A stretch of 64,000 nt of DNA, taken from positions 1 through 64,000 of the forward strand of contig JAQGBZ010000020.1 in the NCBI GenBank assembly GCA_034687125.1. Direction: 5' to 3'. The notes under the pieces are model-generated. The model was not told the origin of the DNA and searched no databases. It saw nothing but the letters and a program-made list of their open reading frames with translations. This DNA comes from Neelides folsomi. Lineage: Eukaryota; Arthropoda; Collembola; Neelipleona; Neelidae. Shown one piece after another: positions 49,640 to 63,134 of the stretch. Numbering within the stretch: position 1 is the first letter of the stretch; each line of letters opens with the position of its first letter. The translations under genes were made by a program, and so were the position numbers.

Positions 49640-52600
49640 TGGTGGTTGGAATTCATCCCAAAAATACAGATTCATAAAAATTCACGCATTTAGAACTTTA
49701 TTTACTATTGTGTTTTAAATTCACAAGTGCAATTAAACAGCAGCCTTAACTATTTTAAAAAGAGATTTTTAATTTGATTGAGATAGGGAAAACGTATAGA
49801 GCGATTCACCTAGAAATGTTTATTTGAGTTTGAATTGGCTTTGCCCTTTGAAATAAATTGTTGGTTGAATTCCCCCAAACCCTCTTCAATGACAATAATG
49901 TGTCAAATTGAATCAAATTGCCTCTCAATGGTTTTATAAGGAGACTTGGAAAAACTTTCTTTTTCTCCCCTCTCAAATAATCACAAAGTTTCTTGTCAAC
50001 TTTTAATTTCCAATTAAACTCCGTTTATTTACTATATTTAATATTCCAATAAATAATTAACTATTATTCTTAACTATTAATTTATAATTACTGATTATTT
50101 TCTATAAAGCGATTATTGTAGGGATTATTCTAAAATAATTATTTCGATTATTTTCAATTAATTAGTTAATTTTAATTTTGTTAAATGGGATAGTTAATTT
50201 TAATTTATTTATTGTTTGTTTGTGTCTGAATTGGGATTTGTGGTATTAAGTTAGTTCGAACGTAAGGAAGTGTTGTGAGTGGGTGAGAAGGTTAATGTTC
50301 ATTAAATTGGGTAATAAGAAGAGTCGTAAAGGGAAAAGGCGATAATCTCCCCAATGGAATAAAACTTGGCGTAGGTCAAAACCCATAGAGAAAAACAAAC
50401 CCCGCTTTGATCATTTTACAACACAAGAAGTGGAAACATAAAACCACACCGTTTAATAAATCAACTTTTATTATCACAAATCAAACAACATTTACTTATA
50501 TACCAAAACAGTTCAAATTCAAACTCATAATTCCCGCTTTGTTAGTAAAATTCAAACTGGAGTTAATTTCAAATTATTTTCAAAACCGGCGGGATAAATT
50601 GGCGAATTTTGCGGAATTTAGAGGAAATTTAGCTGGAATTTATTAATTTATATGAAATTGAGAGATTGAGATTTAAGGTGTTCTATGACGAATCTTGTGT
50701 TATTTGGAGTTGTTGGATTTGAAGAGAAATTTGATTGTCGTTAAATTTGGTCTTACGGTCTGAGTTTTGTATTTGGTCTGAGTTTCCCCTAAAGTTTGCC
50801 ATAAACTTATCGTAAAATTTTTAGTGAAGTGGAGCTCAAGTCGACGTTTGGGACAGGTGGCTCTTAAATGTCAACATAAAAATCCCTCTCCAACAAACTT
50901 TACGCTCATTCACAAACAAACTTCCCTTTACAGTTAAACACCCAAATCAAACACATCAATTCCTTCACATCTCTATACTACACATTTGCAAATCTCCATT
51001 AATTCTTTAAATTATTATATATTAAAAATTATTATTGCAAAATTCAAATATTTGTAAAATTCTCATCATTTATAAAACTCCAAAATTGCAATTTTAGCAA
51101 AATCACTATTAGCCAATTTTTATTGAATTTAATTTTGTCGTATTTAAATTATTTTTAAAAAAAGAGTTTGATTTATTATGAGCTGTTGTGTAAATAATTG
51201 TATTAATTGTTTATTGTTATTCTCTCGCATACCATTAAACTCGTTTTATATCATTTGCATGGTATAAATCCGTCGCGTGACCGCTCAACTTTACAAGAAA
51301 TAAATTGTTAGGGAGCGAAATGGAAACTTTTATGCTTTGACTCTTTCCAACTTGTCTTCATTCTCTTAAATAGATCCATACACTGGAACCATATGAAATA
51401 TATGGAATAGATATATCCAACCAAAAGCTCAAAAAGGGTGGGATTTAAAACATCGCGACTCCACGGCTTTGAATCAAATGAAACCAAGAAGTTTTTAACC
51501 CAATTGACAATATATTAATAATTTTTATAACTATAAAGAAATCCCCATTAAGACAACGTTAAAATTGTCAAAATATTAAACATTGGAAATATTAAACATT
51601 AAAAATAGAAACATTGGAAATAGAAAACAGCTTTAAAAAGTAATCCACAACTTTCAATTTGCAACCATTTGGATTAAAAAATTACATTGGGGTTTGATAA
51701 TGTTAAAAATGTATTTTCGTGTTTGTAAGCTCTTTATCAGCTTATTTTCCATTCGAGTGGATTTAAAAGGTCAGCTGTAATAAAAAGCGTAACTTGATGA
51801 GTATTGGATTTTATGAGGGAAATTTGAGAATGCATCTCCCCTTAACCCACATTTGCCATTTGTACACATTTACATTCCCCATCCAATCCATATCTACATT
51901 TATTTTAATGACTCTTACGCATTAAAATAAACATTAGCAAAATATAAACATTGGCAAAATTAACATTAGAAAAATAGCAAAATAATACATTGGCAAAATT
52001 CTCAAATTGTTCTTTTAATTGAACAACAAACAATAAATGTGAAAGTTATAATTATTCAATTTTATATGAATAATAAGCTCTGAATTTATATGAGTAATAA
52101 ACTCTTCTTTATATGTAATAACACATTATTAATTATTATGTGTATTGTTCATTTAACTTTATTGTATTTAACTATATGTTATAAAAATGAGTAATAAATT
52201 AAAAGTCAATGTCATTTCATTTATATTGACTTTTAACAAGACTTGTAATGTTCATCTAATAGAGACGCAAAATTGAGTTTGAGCTTAATCACATGTTGTT
52301 TTATTGTGAAAGACTAGGGGGTTTTAAATGGAGTGAGAATTGGAGAATTTGAATTCTCTTCGTCGTGAATTTCTAAACCCAAAAGGGTCAAAGGAGAATC
52401 TAATAGCCGAATAAATAGACAGGATTAAGAGACGGTGAAATTCAAAGTTGAGTTACGGCAATCTGATAAAGAACATTAAAAACGGTTATTATTACTCTCA
52501 TAAAAGAATCGTGTAATGCAGGAGGAACTACATACCATACATTACATATATCTCATACATAAACCTATACAATATAAATATACTGTATATAATATATGTT

Positions 52601-53870
52601 ATGGTTAATATGGTATATTATACTATAAGGATAGAACTTGTTAGGAACTGTTTTAACCGGCGGTAAGTTTTGAAACTACCTGGGATTTGGGATTGATTGT
52701 AGGTGGAATATATTTATTGTATGTAACGTATGCCGTCCCGGGTTTCCCACCCTTTGGTCCGTTGTTGCCGGGTGTTTCGCTTAGAGTTTTGGTTTGGGTT
52801 GAGTTTTGTCGGAGCGGGGCCGGGGCTTTGCCGGGTAGTTCGGCTTATGTTGGTTGCATACGCGAGGGGAAATAGTTCGCTCCCCTCGCTCCCTTCGATG
52901 AGTGATGACTGGAGAGGCGGACGGGGTGATATTGATCCCACCATTACAAACACCAGTTATATATTATATATGTGTCAGATATGTACTTGTATGAGATATC
53001 TAATACATGTCAGATATTGTATGTATGGTATGTATGAGATATAGGAACACGATGTTTAATAATCTCATCTGGACAAGCGATGAGAGAACACCTCCGTTGA
53101 CAAGGGAAACACACGGGAAACCACACAGCTAATTACGTTCACCTCCGTGTCTCAGCTAAAATGACTTTAAATATCATTTTCATCACTCCCTATCTTTTCA
53201 CACAAGAAAGGCAATTCGGAAAATAAGAGGGAAAATCTCATGAGAAATCTACAAAATACAAAAGGAATCATCGAGGGAAATTATTTTAATTATTTACAAA
53301 CATTCATTATTATACACTTGTAATTACAAAATCACAATTCCTAATTTTGTATTATTTAAAATGAACATGTGTGGGTTTATAATAAAGGTTTAATTTATTA
53401 AATTTTAATTACAATGATGGAATTTTAAACAATAGGGGAATTTTAAATCATGTCATGTTGGATGTTTAAAAACAGGAGGGAAAAGATTTATTTTTGAAAT
53501 CTTAAATTTATTGTCAAATTCATCATGAGGGGATTTTTTAATGAAGCCATTAAAAGTAAGAAATCCACCTTGGTTTTAATGCGGAGGATCAAAAGAGGGC
53601 TAATTTAAAAGCGAGCACAATCAATAGCAAAGAACCTTATTTTCTCTATGAATCTTCCTTCCCCTTCCTCAAAAGAGAATAGAAGCCATAAAACATCCTG
53701 CCAGTTCAAACCGACCATCACATGCCCTCAAATTAATTCATCTCTCAGACATTGACTTCAAAAAAACAAAATAACCAATATTTTTGATTCTCTTATCAAT
53801 ATTTTGTCTATTGGGATTGTTTTGAATTTAATTTTCCTATCTTAAGACGATCATTTTGGCATGCCGATTC

Positions 53871-53966
53871 AAAGATGATAAAATTAATGTTAAAGACGCG
53901 TAATGTTAAAGATGGTAAAGTTAATGATAACTTTAATGGTAAAGATGATAAAATTAATGTTAAAGA
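53871..53966 (+). repeat. AAAGATGATAAAATTAATG direct repeat
   Basis: A perfect repeat of about 26 bp at 53871-53896 and 53941-53966, exactly 70 bp apart; between them are drifted TTAAAGATGGTAAAGTTAATG copies. AT-rich part of intron 1. Confidence 0.85.
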
Positions 53967-55916
53967 TAATGATAAATTTGTTTATATAAAAGCCGGATGG
54001 AGCCAAAAGTGATCTTAATGATTTTGTGAATGAATTGAGGTGAAGAATCACGTGATTTGGGTAGACCCATTAACCCCGAGCCGCTTTGTCACAATCACTC
54101 TTTTATTATAACTATTATTGTTATGAGGGTGCTTAGAGCTTATGCATGTACAGATGGAATGTTTACAAACATCAAAACCTTCACTGACCTTCCCTCCCCT
54201 ACAACACTACAAGTTCAATGAACTAAACAATAAAAAAGAACCCTTCGTTTCAACCTATACAAAATAAATACCACTCTGTATATGAAACCAAGTATGAAAC
54301 AATAATTGAAAAATTCCCCTTTTCCCTCCCTTTATCAATCTATATGGCACTATATATACTCTCATGCTTTAATAATGTTTTTCTATTTAGTTAATGGCGC
54401 GAAATTTTGAAAGAATTTTAATTGAGAGATTTTTATTTAGAAAGAATTATAGTTATATTAAGGATTGAATTGAGAATTAAATTTTGGATTGTTATTTTTA
54501 AGGGTTTTTTGTCAATTGGGTGTTGTAATAAATGGTATTTAAGGGATTCCATTAGTTTTGATTGTGAAAGGGCGGTTGTAATAATAAAGGGTCTTTTGGA
54601 TTTATGAGGCTATTGAAACACAGAAGCCCATGGCTCATGTTTGATGTATCTCCCCAAATGTCCCTTCTTTTCCCTACAAATGTCTTCCTTTCGGACGGTC
54701 GGACCGGGAGAGTCAAACATACACTTTTTCCTATTACAAATCCATCCCCATTCTTTTCTTCTTTCAAGTCCATCCACCAGGAAATTGAGATGGGGAAATC
54801 CGAGGCGATTAATGCATTAATGGCTTCTTAACATTCTCCTTAATCCCAAAGAGAAAAATCCTAAGATTCTTAATTGATTCCATATAGGAAACTTTTAAGA
54901 AACTTTTAATATTTATTTATTTTATTATTTTAACGAATTGAATCAAAGGAAGGTTTGAGTGTGGAAAATATTTTTGATGTGAAGAAATTTGGGGAATTTG
55001 TATGGTGGAAGTGTGTTTTAATAACAAGGGAAGTTTGTTTGTAAGATCATGAGAGAGATGTTTGGAGATAAAGCCGCCAATGTGAAATTGAAGATGAGTC
55101 GGCTCATCATTAAAGATTTAAAAATTAATAAGAACAGAAACATCCAGACCGAATCCGCTTCAATTATTAATCCTTTTTTATTGTAAAACTAATTGTGATT
55201 TCCTCCCCATAACCTTCACTCAATTTTTTACAACTCCTCTTTTTCTCATATAAACTTAATTTTTATTTCTTAATTATAAATTAAAACAGTTTAATTTTAT
55301 TTAGTAACATTGGTTCGTTAAGTTAATTCCATATTAAAAAATTTAATTAATTTAATGTTTTAAAATTACTGAGATTTTTATCAAAAAGGTTTTATGAAAT
55401 ATTAAATATTTGAATCAAATTTAAATTTGTTTTTGGGTTTATAAAGTTTTACATAAAATATATAAGTTCATGTAATTCCATTCATTTTGTATTATGTCTG
55501 GATGTTATGAATGTTCGAGTTGATTCCTATGATTATTTTTCCCTCCGTAATTTGCCATCACATTGAAACCCTCGCGTTGATAGAAAGAAATTCCAATTGA
55601 GGTTTTCATAAAGAATTTTGCTAATGTTGGGGTTAGGTTCCTTCTCCACCGCCCTCGTAATTTCGCGAGTCATGACTTCGTGAGAAAGTTAATGTCTATA
55701 TTAGGACGCTTTTTTATACATTCCAAACCACTATACTTTACAAGTTCAATCTCCCTATCTAAAACCATTAACCATTAAATCCAAATATAACAATTTATTT
55801 TAATACAAATAAAAACAGTTATAACATAGTTATAATATAATTGTTGTTATAAAATTAGCTTAGGAATTTGATAATGGGAAATATGCATTGGAATAATGCA
55901 ATAATAAAATATGTGC

Positions 55917-56001
55917 AAGAATGCAAATTGCAGAAAAATGCAAATTGTATGAAAATTCAAATTGTGGAAAAATAAAAATTGTGAATTGCAAATTGTGCAA
56001 A
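55917..56001 (+). repeat. 17-bp tandem array with octamer ATGCAAAT
   Basis: CAAATTG cores at 55924, 55941, 55958, a decayed AAAATTG at 55975, and CAAATTG at 55989; the first intervals are exactly 17 bp. Two copies contain the full POU octamer ATGCAAAT (55921 and 55938). Confidence 0.8.
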
Positions 56002-56472
56002 ATTTTTAGTAAATGGATCAATAATATTGAAAGTGAATTAATTAAGTGTTGAATTGAAGAAGTTTCATTGTTGTAAACTGAGAAGATCGTTAAGGAATTT
56101 ATCTTAAAGATCATCTTCGGTATCGTTGGACCGTTTGTTGGCGTTGTTGTGGCAAGGGGCAAAAAATTGGCATGAAATTCGCGTCCCATAAATCTGGAGG
56201 TAGTAAGCTGTCGCTGAGCAACTTTGGTAAATGAGAAACACGTCGTTCGTTGCATCACACCAATTGGCCATCTAAGAACTTTATTCCCTATATGACCATG
56301 CATTCGACAATTTTCCATTTCCTCCTAAAAAGATAAAAATCTTCACAACAAGCAAAATCTCCTTTTAACATCGATGTAAAATATCTACCATATAAATTGT
56401 ATTTAATACATTGTATTTAATGCAGTAAATGTATATCGTATAGGTATTTTATACACATTTGATATATGGAGA

Positions 56473-56548
56473 TTTTACATGGGATGTATTGAAACTTTAC
56501 ATATGATGTATTGAGAATTTAAATAATTTATACAAGATGTATTGAAAC
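56473..56548 (+). repeat. GATGTATTGA repeat x3
   Basis: GATGTATTGA starts at 56483, 56505 and 56536, each preceded by a TTTACAT- or TTTATACA-like word. Unit 22-31 bp. Confidence 0.75.
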
Positions 56549-59500
56549 ATGTGCCGAAATATTTGAAAGAAAAAAAGTGAAAATGGAGAAATTGGATTTT
56601 TGAAGAAATTCAAGTTTTTGAGTTTCTTCCTCATTTTCCACTAAAAACACATTTTGTGTTTTTTTGCATGTTTCGGCCGAATGAATCTTCACTTTTCTGT
56701 TTTGCTCATTTGGTTGTGCGAAAATGGCAGATTTACGTGAATTTCTTTTTCCCTCACGATTTCTTGGCAAAAGGAGTTTAAAAGAACTTTGACAAACAAA
56801 AGTGATTGATTTACATTTCAACTTTTCAAACCACAATTCTAATTTACTTTCAGCTAAATATTTTTTTAATATATTCTTATGAATAATTAGTCTATGAATA
56901 TTTCATACATATATTTCTTACATGATAAATAATATAAATATGATGATCATGTATTAATAATGATATATATTACACAATGCACATTACATATATCCAATGG
57001 ATTTGTTATAGTGGTAAGAGCATTCAAGTTTTATGTATGCAAAGCTGGTCGTTTTTGTATTATGTAAATTGTGTGCAGTTTGGGGATTGGAAGGATTTGA
57101 AAAGGTCAATGAAATTGAATCGGATTTTAATTGCCGTTTCACTTATCCCATTAATGCCATTCAAAAATGAATTGATGAGTTTGATTGTAAATATTTCCCA
57201 TCTTGAGTTTCCACTTTGAGCCTCATAAGTCACCATGACGAGTCGCGGATTGAATAATCGTAAACAATTGAATGTAACGCGATGTAACTCGAGATCTTTT
57301 TTTGATTCCTCGAGATCAAGAAATCTTCCTTATCTTTTCAACACATAAAACCAATAAAGTCAAAAGTCAGTTTCTAATCTTGTTTAATCACCCGTATTCA
57401 ATTTCACATTATAATTATACTTTTGCAATTATTGTTACCAAGACGATTACGAATTTGTTATATATTTTTATTCGCAGTATTTAGCATTATCAATTATCGA
57501 GTGGGAATATTTGAAATTTTTTCTATATTTGTATTAATAAGGTGAATCTTGTGAATTTGAAGGGGAGAGTGACGATAAAAAAAGGGGTGAAATATTTCAT
57601 GCCATTTATTCACCCATCCAAATCTCTTTTACTTCCAACGAAAATGAGATAGGGAGAAGTGTGATATACCAAATGGTTCAAGATAATAAGAACCAATAAG
57701 AGAAACACTTTAATTCTCATATATCCATATATACATAATATAACCATATAAATACATAACTATATAATACATTCTTAAGATATTCTTATGGTTTATATGT
57801 TTGGTATTTATATGTCTATACAAAGATTCATTTCTATTTTTCGGACACATTGAGTTTTTGATATATTTGTAATGTCGGAATATGAATGTATGGTATATAT
57901 GGTATTGGTATATGGTATATTTCTATTCTGGATATATTTGAGGGCGTCCGGCACTTTTATGATTTACGCTTATCAGGAATGTCAATGGGGCAAGTTGTAA
58001 GATAGGAAAATTTGTATAGTTTATAAATGTTGGGCCATTAGTCAAAGTCTCTTTGGTTTATCGCCTTCATCTCCCCACCTTCTAATAGATGAATGGATTT
58101 GATCTGCTTCGGCTCTTAATGAAATTAAATCTCATTAGGAAATCAATGGCCCAACTCCCGTTTCCGATCCAACACATCCGAAAGCAGGGTGACAATTACT
58201 TGACAACCCTCGCGGTGTCATTTCAACTACACTTAATGGGCCATCTTGAATCTACAAAGACCTTTGGAAAGTCAACCAAAACACAAATTGTCCCTTTACA
58301 TCCCTTTTACATCCGCAACCATTATCATCATTTGGCTAAGAGCATTTTTATTTTCTTACAAAGTTACAGTATTTAGAAAAATCCCTGAATTCGCATTATT
58401 TAGTCAAGTTAAGTAAGCACTAATTTATTCGCATTTTTTAGTCTACGATAATTTTTTCATGACAGAATTTAGAATTATTAAGGCTTCCATGGCAGAATTT
58501 AGACTTATTAAAACTGTAATTTTTTATCCATTGAAGAATTTTAAATCGGATATTTAAAGAACATTTAAATAAAGCTTTTATTAAGTTGTTGTTTAAAATG
58601 GTCTGGAATTAATTAAGAGATTCATCTAGTGGTTGATAAATAGGTCTTATTTTAATTATCCTAAAAAGGGTCATATTTCCTCCTTATATGTTCTGGCGTT
58701 TAGGCGTAAGTCAGCAGGTGTATCCCGGGCTCTAAAAGAAGACGAATTCCTCCCAACGGGAATTCGAATCTGTCCAACTAATGCCTAAATTATGATAAAT
58801 TCCGGCGGGAGACGCCGGTGCCCGGCTGAGGAAATTCGGGAGGGATGAGTGCATTGCGACACCCGGAGATGGATATATCCCTATGTCCTCAAAAACACAA
58901 TTAGCTCCCATACACCAACCATCCGACCCCAAGGGAATTTTATAACAATCCCAATGTTCAAACTCCTATTAAAACTCGTATACAAACTCATACAGATCTC
59001 TGTATCTGTACTTCCCTATTACTCTCCCCACAATACTCCACAATATATTCAATATACTACACATGATGCTTCATATAATAAGCCATATGATCCTCCCTTT
59101 GATTCTCTATAGCTTTTTCTTTCCATTTGATACTTATGAACTTAAGTGATAAAAGCTTCCGTTTCTTTCAACTCTCCAATTGACTCTTTTTTAATTACTT
59201 CCGATAAACTTGTTAATTTACTTTAAATCATAATTAAATAAAATATTAAACATTTATAAATTAAAAAACAAATTACAACTGTTTAATTTTAAATTAACTG
59301 TTTAATTAACTATTTAATTAACTACATATTTAAAATTGTTAAAAATGTATGGATTATTGAAGATGTTGAGAAACTGCAAGTTCGTGTATGAAGTTCATTT
59401 GAGTGCAATTAAAGTGAGAAGATGAAATAGGGAATTGTTGGGAGAATTTCGGTCTATGGTTTTATATCTAAACCCCACAAACAACACACAGAAAGCAATG

Positions 59501-59940
59501 AATTGAAAAGTGAGGAACTTCACTGAAACTCCCATAACAAATCCCATCTATGCCGAGTCCTATCTTTTCCATATACTTTTCCTATGCTCTTCTTCTTCCC
59601 AACTCCAGTTTCTCACTTTCCCCGAAAAGACCGAAAACTCTCTCGTTGTTCAAGGAACAACGGGAGTTTGCCATATTAAAGAATTAAACTTTTTTCAACA
59701 CGGAGGAATCTCCATTAAAATCCAACGATGAGAAACTTGAACCAATTTACACCTGACACTCACCTTCACTATACCCAACCAATTTCTTAAAAACTATATT
59801 CTATTCCTTATACAATTTTCTCCCATATATTTTTGTATCTCGATAATCTGTACATATTATATAGTAGAAAATGTTCCATATTGTATATAGAAAAATCCTA
59901 TGTATTTATTATAGAAATATTGGGAGGAATTCTTAATTAT

Positions 59941-60025
59941 AGGAAAAGATCATTTTGACGTAAAAATGATCATTTTATCATTTTTGTAGAAAAGATCATT
60001 TTGACAGGAAAAGCTCATTTGAACA
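59941..60025 (+). repeat. GAAAAGATCATTTTGAC repeat, 4 copies
   Basis: GATCATTTT starts at 59948, 59968 and 59994, and CTCATTTGAAC at about 60013. Copies 1 and 3 are identical over GAAAAGATCATTTTGAC. GATC palindromes sit at each core. Confidence 0.8.
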
Positions 60026-60904
60026 TTCGGAGTGAAAATGATGATTTCGGGAAAGAAAAAGTATGTGAAATGTCTTGTAAATGTTTTCTGTGTGATTGAG
60101 ATGGGAAATGGGGTTTTTATTGTTTAGTTTGAATGTGATTGGATTTCTCTCCTTTGGTTTGTGTTTGAGTTAATTTTGTTTTGTGGAAGTGTTGATGGAA
60201 ATGCTTCATAATTGATGGGGCAAAGGGGAGAGAAATTGCGTAACTTTCAAATCTCCACATTTCCCTTCCTTTCAAACTCCCAAACTTCCAGAGATGTTTT
60301 TGAATGGGAAAATGCCCGGAGGGATTTTGGCCACCTCACCGAATTTACCCAAACTAAATTTCTCTCTTTGGCTAACACACGCGCTCCAAGCGGATTTTCC
60401 CTCCGCTTCAAATTCTCCACTTTTAACGTTTTTTAAACTTGCGTCTTTTTTAAGAACATTTAACGACTTTTAAGAATTTTTAACCATCAATAATATAAAA
60501 ACAATATAATTAAATATATTACAATTAATAATTAAATATTTAATAATTAATATACAGCAATGTTGATTATATAAAGATTTAATTGTAAGATTTTTATTAA
60601 TTAATTTGATTTTTAAGTAATTGGGAAATATAGAGTTTAGTGAGGTTTTTAAAGGGGAAGTGAAAATGATTTTTATAGACAATTCCATTTGTGGACTTCT
60701 GGTTGTAGTTGTCATTAATTAAAGGTGTAGATTCTGAGATTTGGATTTATAGGATGTGAAGGCGGGGTTTGGTCCAAATGTGAAACATCATAAGGCTTTT
60801 AAGGGAGCGGATTAAGGGAGCCCAAATTAGGATTTTTCCACGACAGAAGCAAACGGATACAATTAATGGGCATGATAAATTTTAAAGTGTCAAAAAGACC
60901 CCAC

Positions 60905-60966
60905 AGAATTAAATTCAACAAAATTCATAAAAATCTTAAAGAATTAAATTCAACGAAATCATAAAG
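60905..60966 (+). repeat. GAATTAAATTCAAC direct repeat
   Basis: GAATTAAATTCAACAAAATTCATAA at 60905 and GAATTAAATTCAACGAAATCATAA at about 60940 are 35 bp apart (read as separate short words). AT-rich spacer of intron 1. Confidence 0.75.
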
Positions 60967-61599
60967 AATAAAAAGAATTAACGCGACCAGGAATGAGACA
61001 TAACTATTAAAATTAATTTTTTATTTAATTAGTTATAATTTATTGGATAGTTGATTCGGCGTGCGGCATGAATGAAAGAGTTAATTAAGTTACAATTTAT
61101 TTCTATAGTAATAAAGCGATATTGTAGGTTGGGACTGATCAGTTGAAGTAGGTGGATTTAATGTCCAAATATTACTCACGATCTCCATGTTATTTCCATA
61201 TAAATGTATGTGAGATAAATAGGAGGTCATGTGAGGGAGTGTTTGGATCATCCCCGTCGTAAAACATTACAAACCATCCCTTTATTCCCTTTGGTTCAAA
61301 ATGATCAAAATCACCCTTAGAAACCTCTTAATGAGACGTCGGGAAAATGAAGCTCAAATTAGCTTTTAATTCAATTAAATCGCCATTTCCGCCCTCCAAA
61401 TGTCTTTATTTTGTTCCATTAAATATCTCCCTTTCTCACCTACACCAATTAGAGATAATTCAATTACCTTTCATTTCTCACCTCTACAATTTAATACCTG
61501 GATACATACCCATATATTAAGTATATTATAATACGTTTATTTTAATCCAGGTGAGAATTTTAATTATAAACTAGCGGATGAGAAACGTTCAATCAATTT

Positions 61600-61975
61600 C
61601 TTTTTACCTGACCTTAACCAGGAGCTTCATTTGAAGCCATTAACCTTTTAAGTTGTTCAAAAACGGAGTCGACATGGCTTTCCTCTTAATTCCTCATTTT
61701 ACTACTTTGAATATAAAATGAACTTCCGTTCCGTTCGCTCTAATTCTTTTGCTCCATTCACAGAGAGATATAAACAGAAACTCCATTTGAGAATAATAAA
61801 TGTCTTGAGTCTAACAGACCAGACATCATAAGGATATTCCTTAGATGTTCCGAATGCATTAAAGTCATTAAAAGAACCAATTTGATGTTTCGATAAACCT
61901 TCAGTTATTTTAATTATTTGTGCATTCTTCAATGCAAGTGAGATTATAATGGGACTATTAACCGCCATTAAAAAA
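61600..61975. promoter_or_regulatory. Mixed-composition block in intron 1; candidate enhancer
   Basis: This stretch contains CCGTTCCGTTCGCTC, CAGACCAGACATC (two AGAC words as used by SMADs) and AAGGATATTCCTT, a near-palindrome. There is no clear island skew. Drosophila Ubx has intronic enhancers (abx), but no homology can be claimed. Confidence 0.25.
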
Positions 61976-62970
61976 CATCAAAATCCCCGCTCAACCTCAA
62001 AGCATTAAAAAAAATTCAAAAATTCAAAATTCAAAAAATATAAAATTCAAAAAATACTACAAAATATATAAAATCTTTGAAATTCAAAGTATAAAAATGT
62101 ATTAAATATGTTGTATATTTTATAGTAAATTAAATATATGATACAATAATTGTATTTGGATATATTTTATATTTCTGAGTGTTGAGTTTTTGAATATTGT
62201 GTGGGGATATAAATTTTAGTAGTCATTGGAGCGTTGGAATTCCTTGGTCTTCTTCTATGGAGTCATCGATCAAACGTCGAGCGAGTCCTTTAGCTATCAT
62301 CATCCTGATCACGCATGCATGGCCCCAACTCAGCCGACTGGTTTATTCTCAAGGCAACTCTCTGCACAAACTCACCTGGAGAAACCCATTAATATTATAC
62401 CATTAAGATCACACAGACCTCATACTACTTACCTATACTACCTATATTTAACACACTTCATATAAACTCACGCCTATACTTATATTTTAGAATATTATAT
62501 TATAGCTATTCTGAATATTTTAGCTAATCTCTATAAAGTATTATAGAATTATAGCTAGTACTTGTATTATATAGTATTTAGTTATATAATATAGTTATAA
62601 TGCTCATATTAAGAATATTATAATGTGAAGATTTTGGAACGTGTGGATTGTGAAGGAGCGACGGAATGAAATTTGTGATTCTGGACGGGGCGTCGAGTTG
62701 TATCGAATTCGCCTCCCATCCCTCCCACTTTTTTTTATTTCTTTAGAAGAAATTAAGTCATTTGGTCCATTATTTCCACCAGGTAGTTGGCCAAGCGAGG
62801 AGCTAATTTTTATTGGCCGAAGATTACCATCACTTTTCTCAAGCCCAGAGCCAATTCCAATCCAAATTAGCAGGTTCATCCGATATACATTAAACTTAAA
62901 CCAAACCATCATTTTACGACCCTGCGAAAAAAAACTTTAGGACTAAATTATCATTTCATATTTTATAGCC

Positions 62971-63134
62971 TTTATCTAAATCATGCCAAATCATCCTTAA
63001 CATATTAATCTAAATAATGCCAAATCGTTCCTAATCTAAATAATGCGAATCGCGTTTAAATTTATCTAAAATAATGCGAATCATAATCTTAATCTAAATA
63101 ATGCAAATCATGTTTATCTTAACAAAATAATGCT
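62971..63134 (+). promoter_or_regulatory. Tandem array of octamer-like ATGCNAAT sites in intron 1
   Basis: Six units of 26-34 bp, each TAATCTAAATA plus an octamer-like core: ATGCCAAATC at 62983 and 63017, ATGCGAATC at 63043 and 63074, ATGCAAATC at 63101, and a partial ATGC at 63130. ATGCAAAT is the binding site of POU-domain factors (Pdm/Oct type); ATGCGAAT is a near variant. The linker varies more than the core. Whether it is a regulatory array or an ordinary decayed minisatellite cannot be decided here. Confidence 0.6.

Noticed and set aside
57009-57024. TATAGTGGTAAGAGC, tRNA A-box-like
   Set aside because: No B box within the next 60 nt and no acceptor-stem complement.
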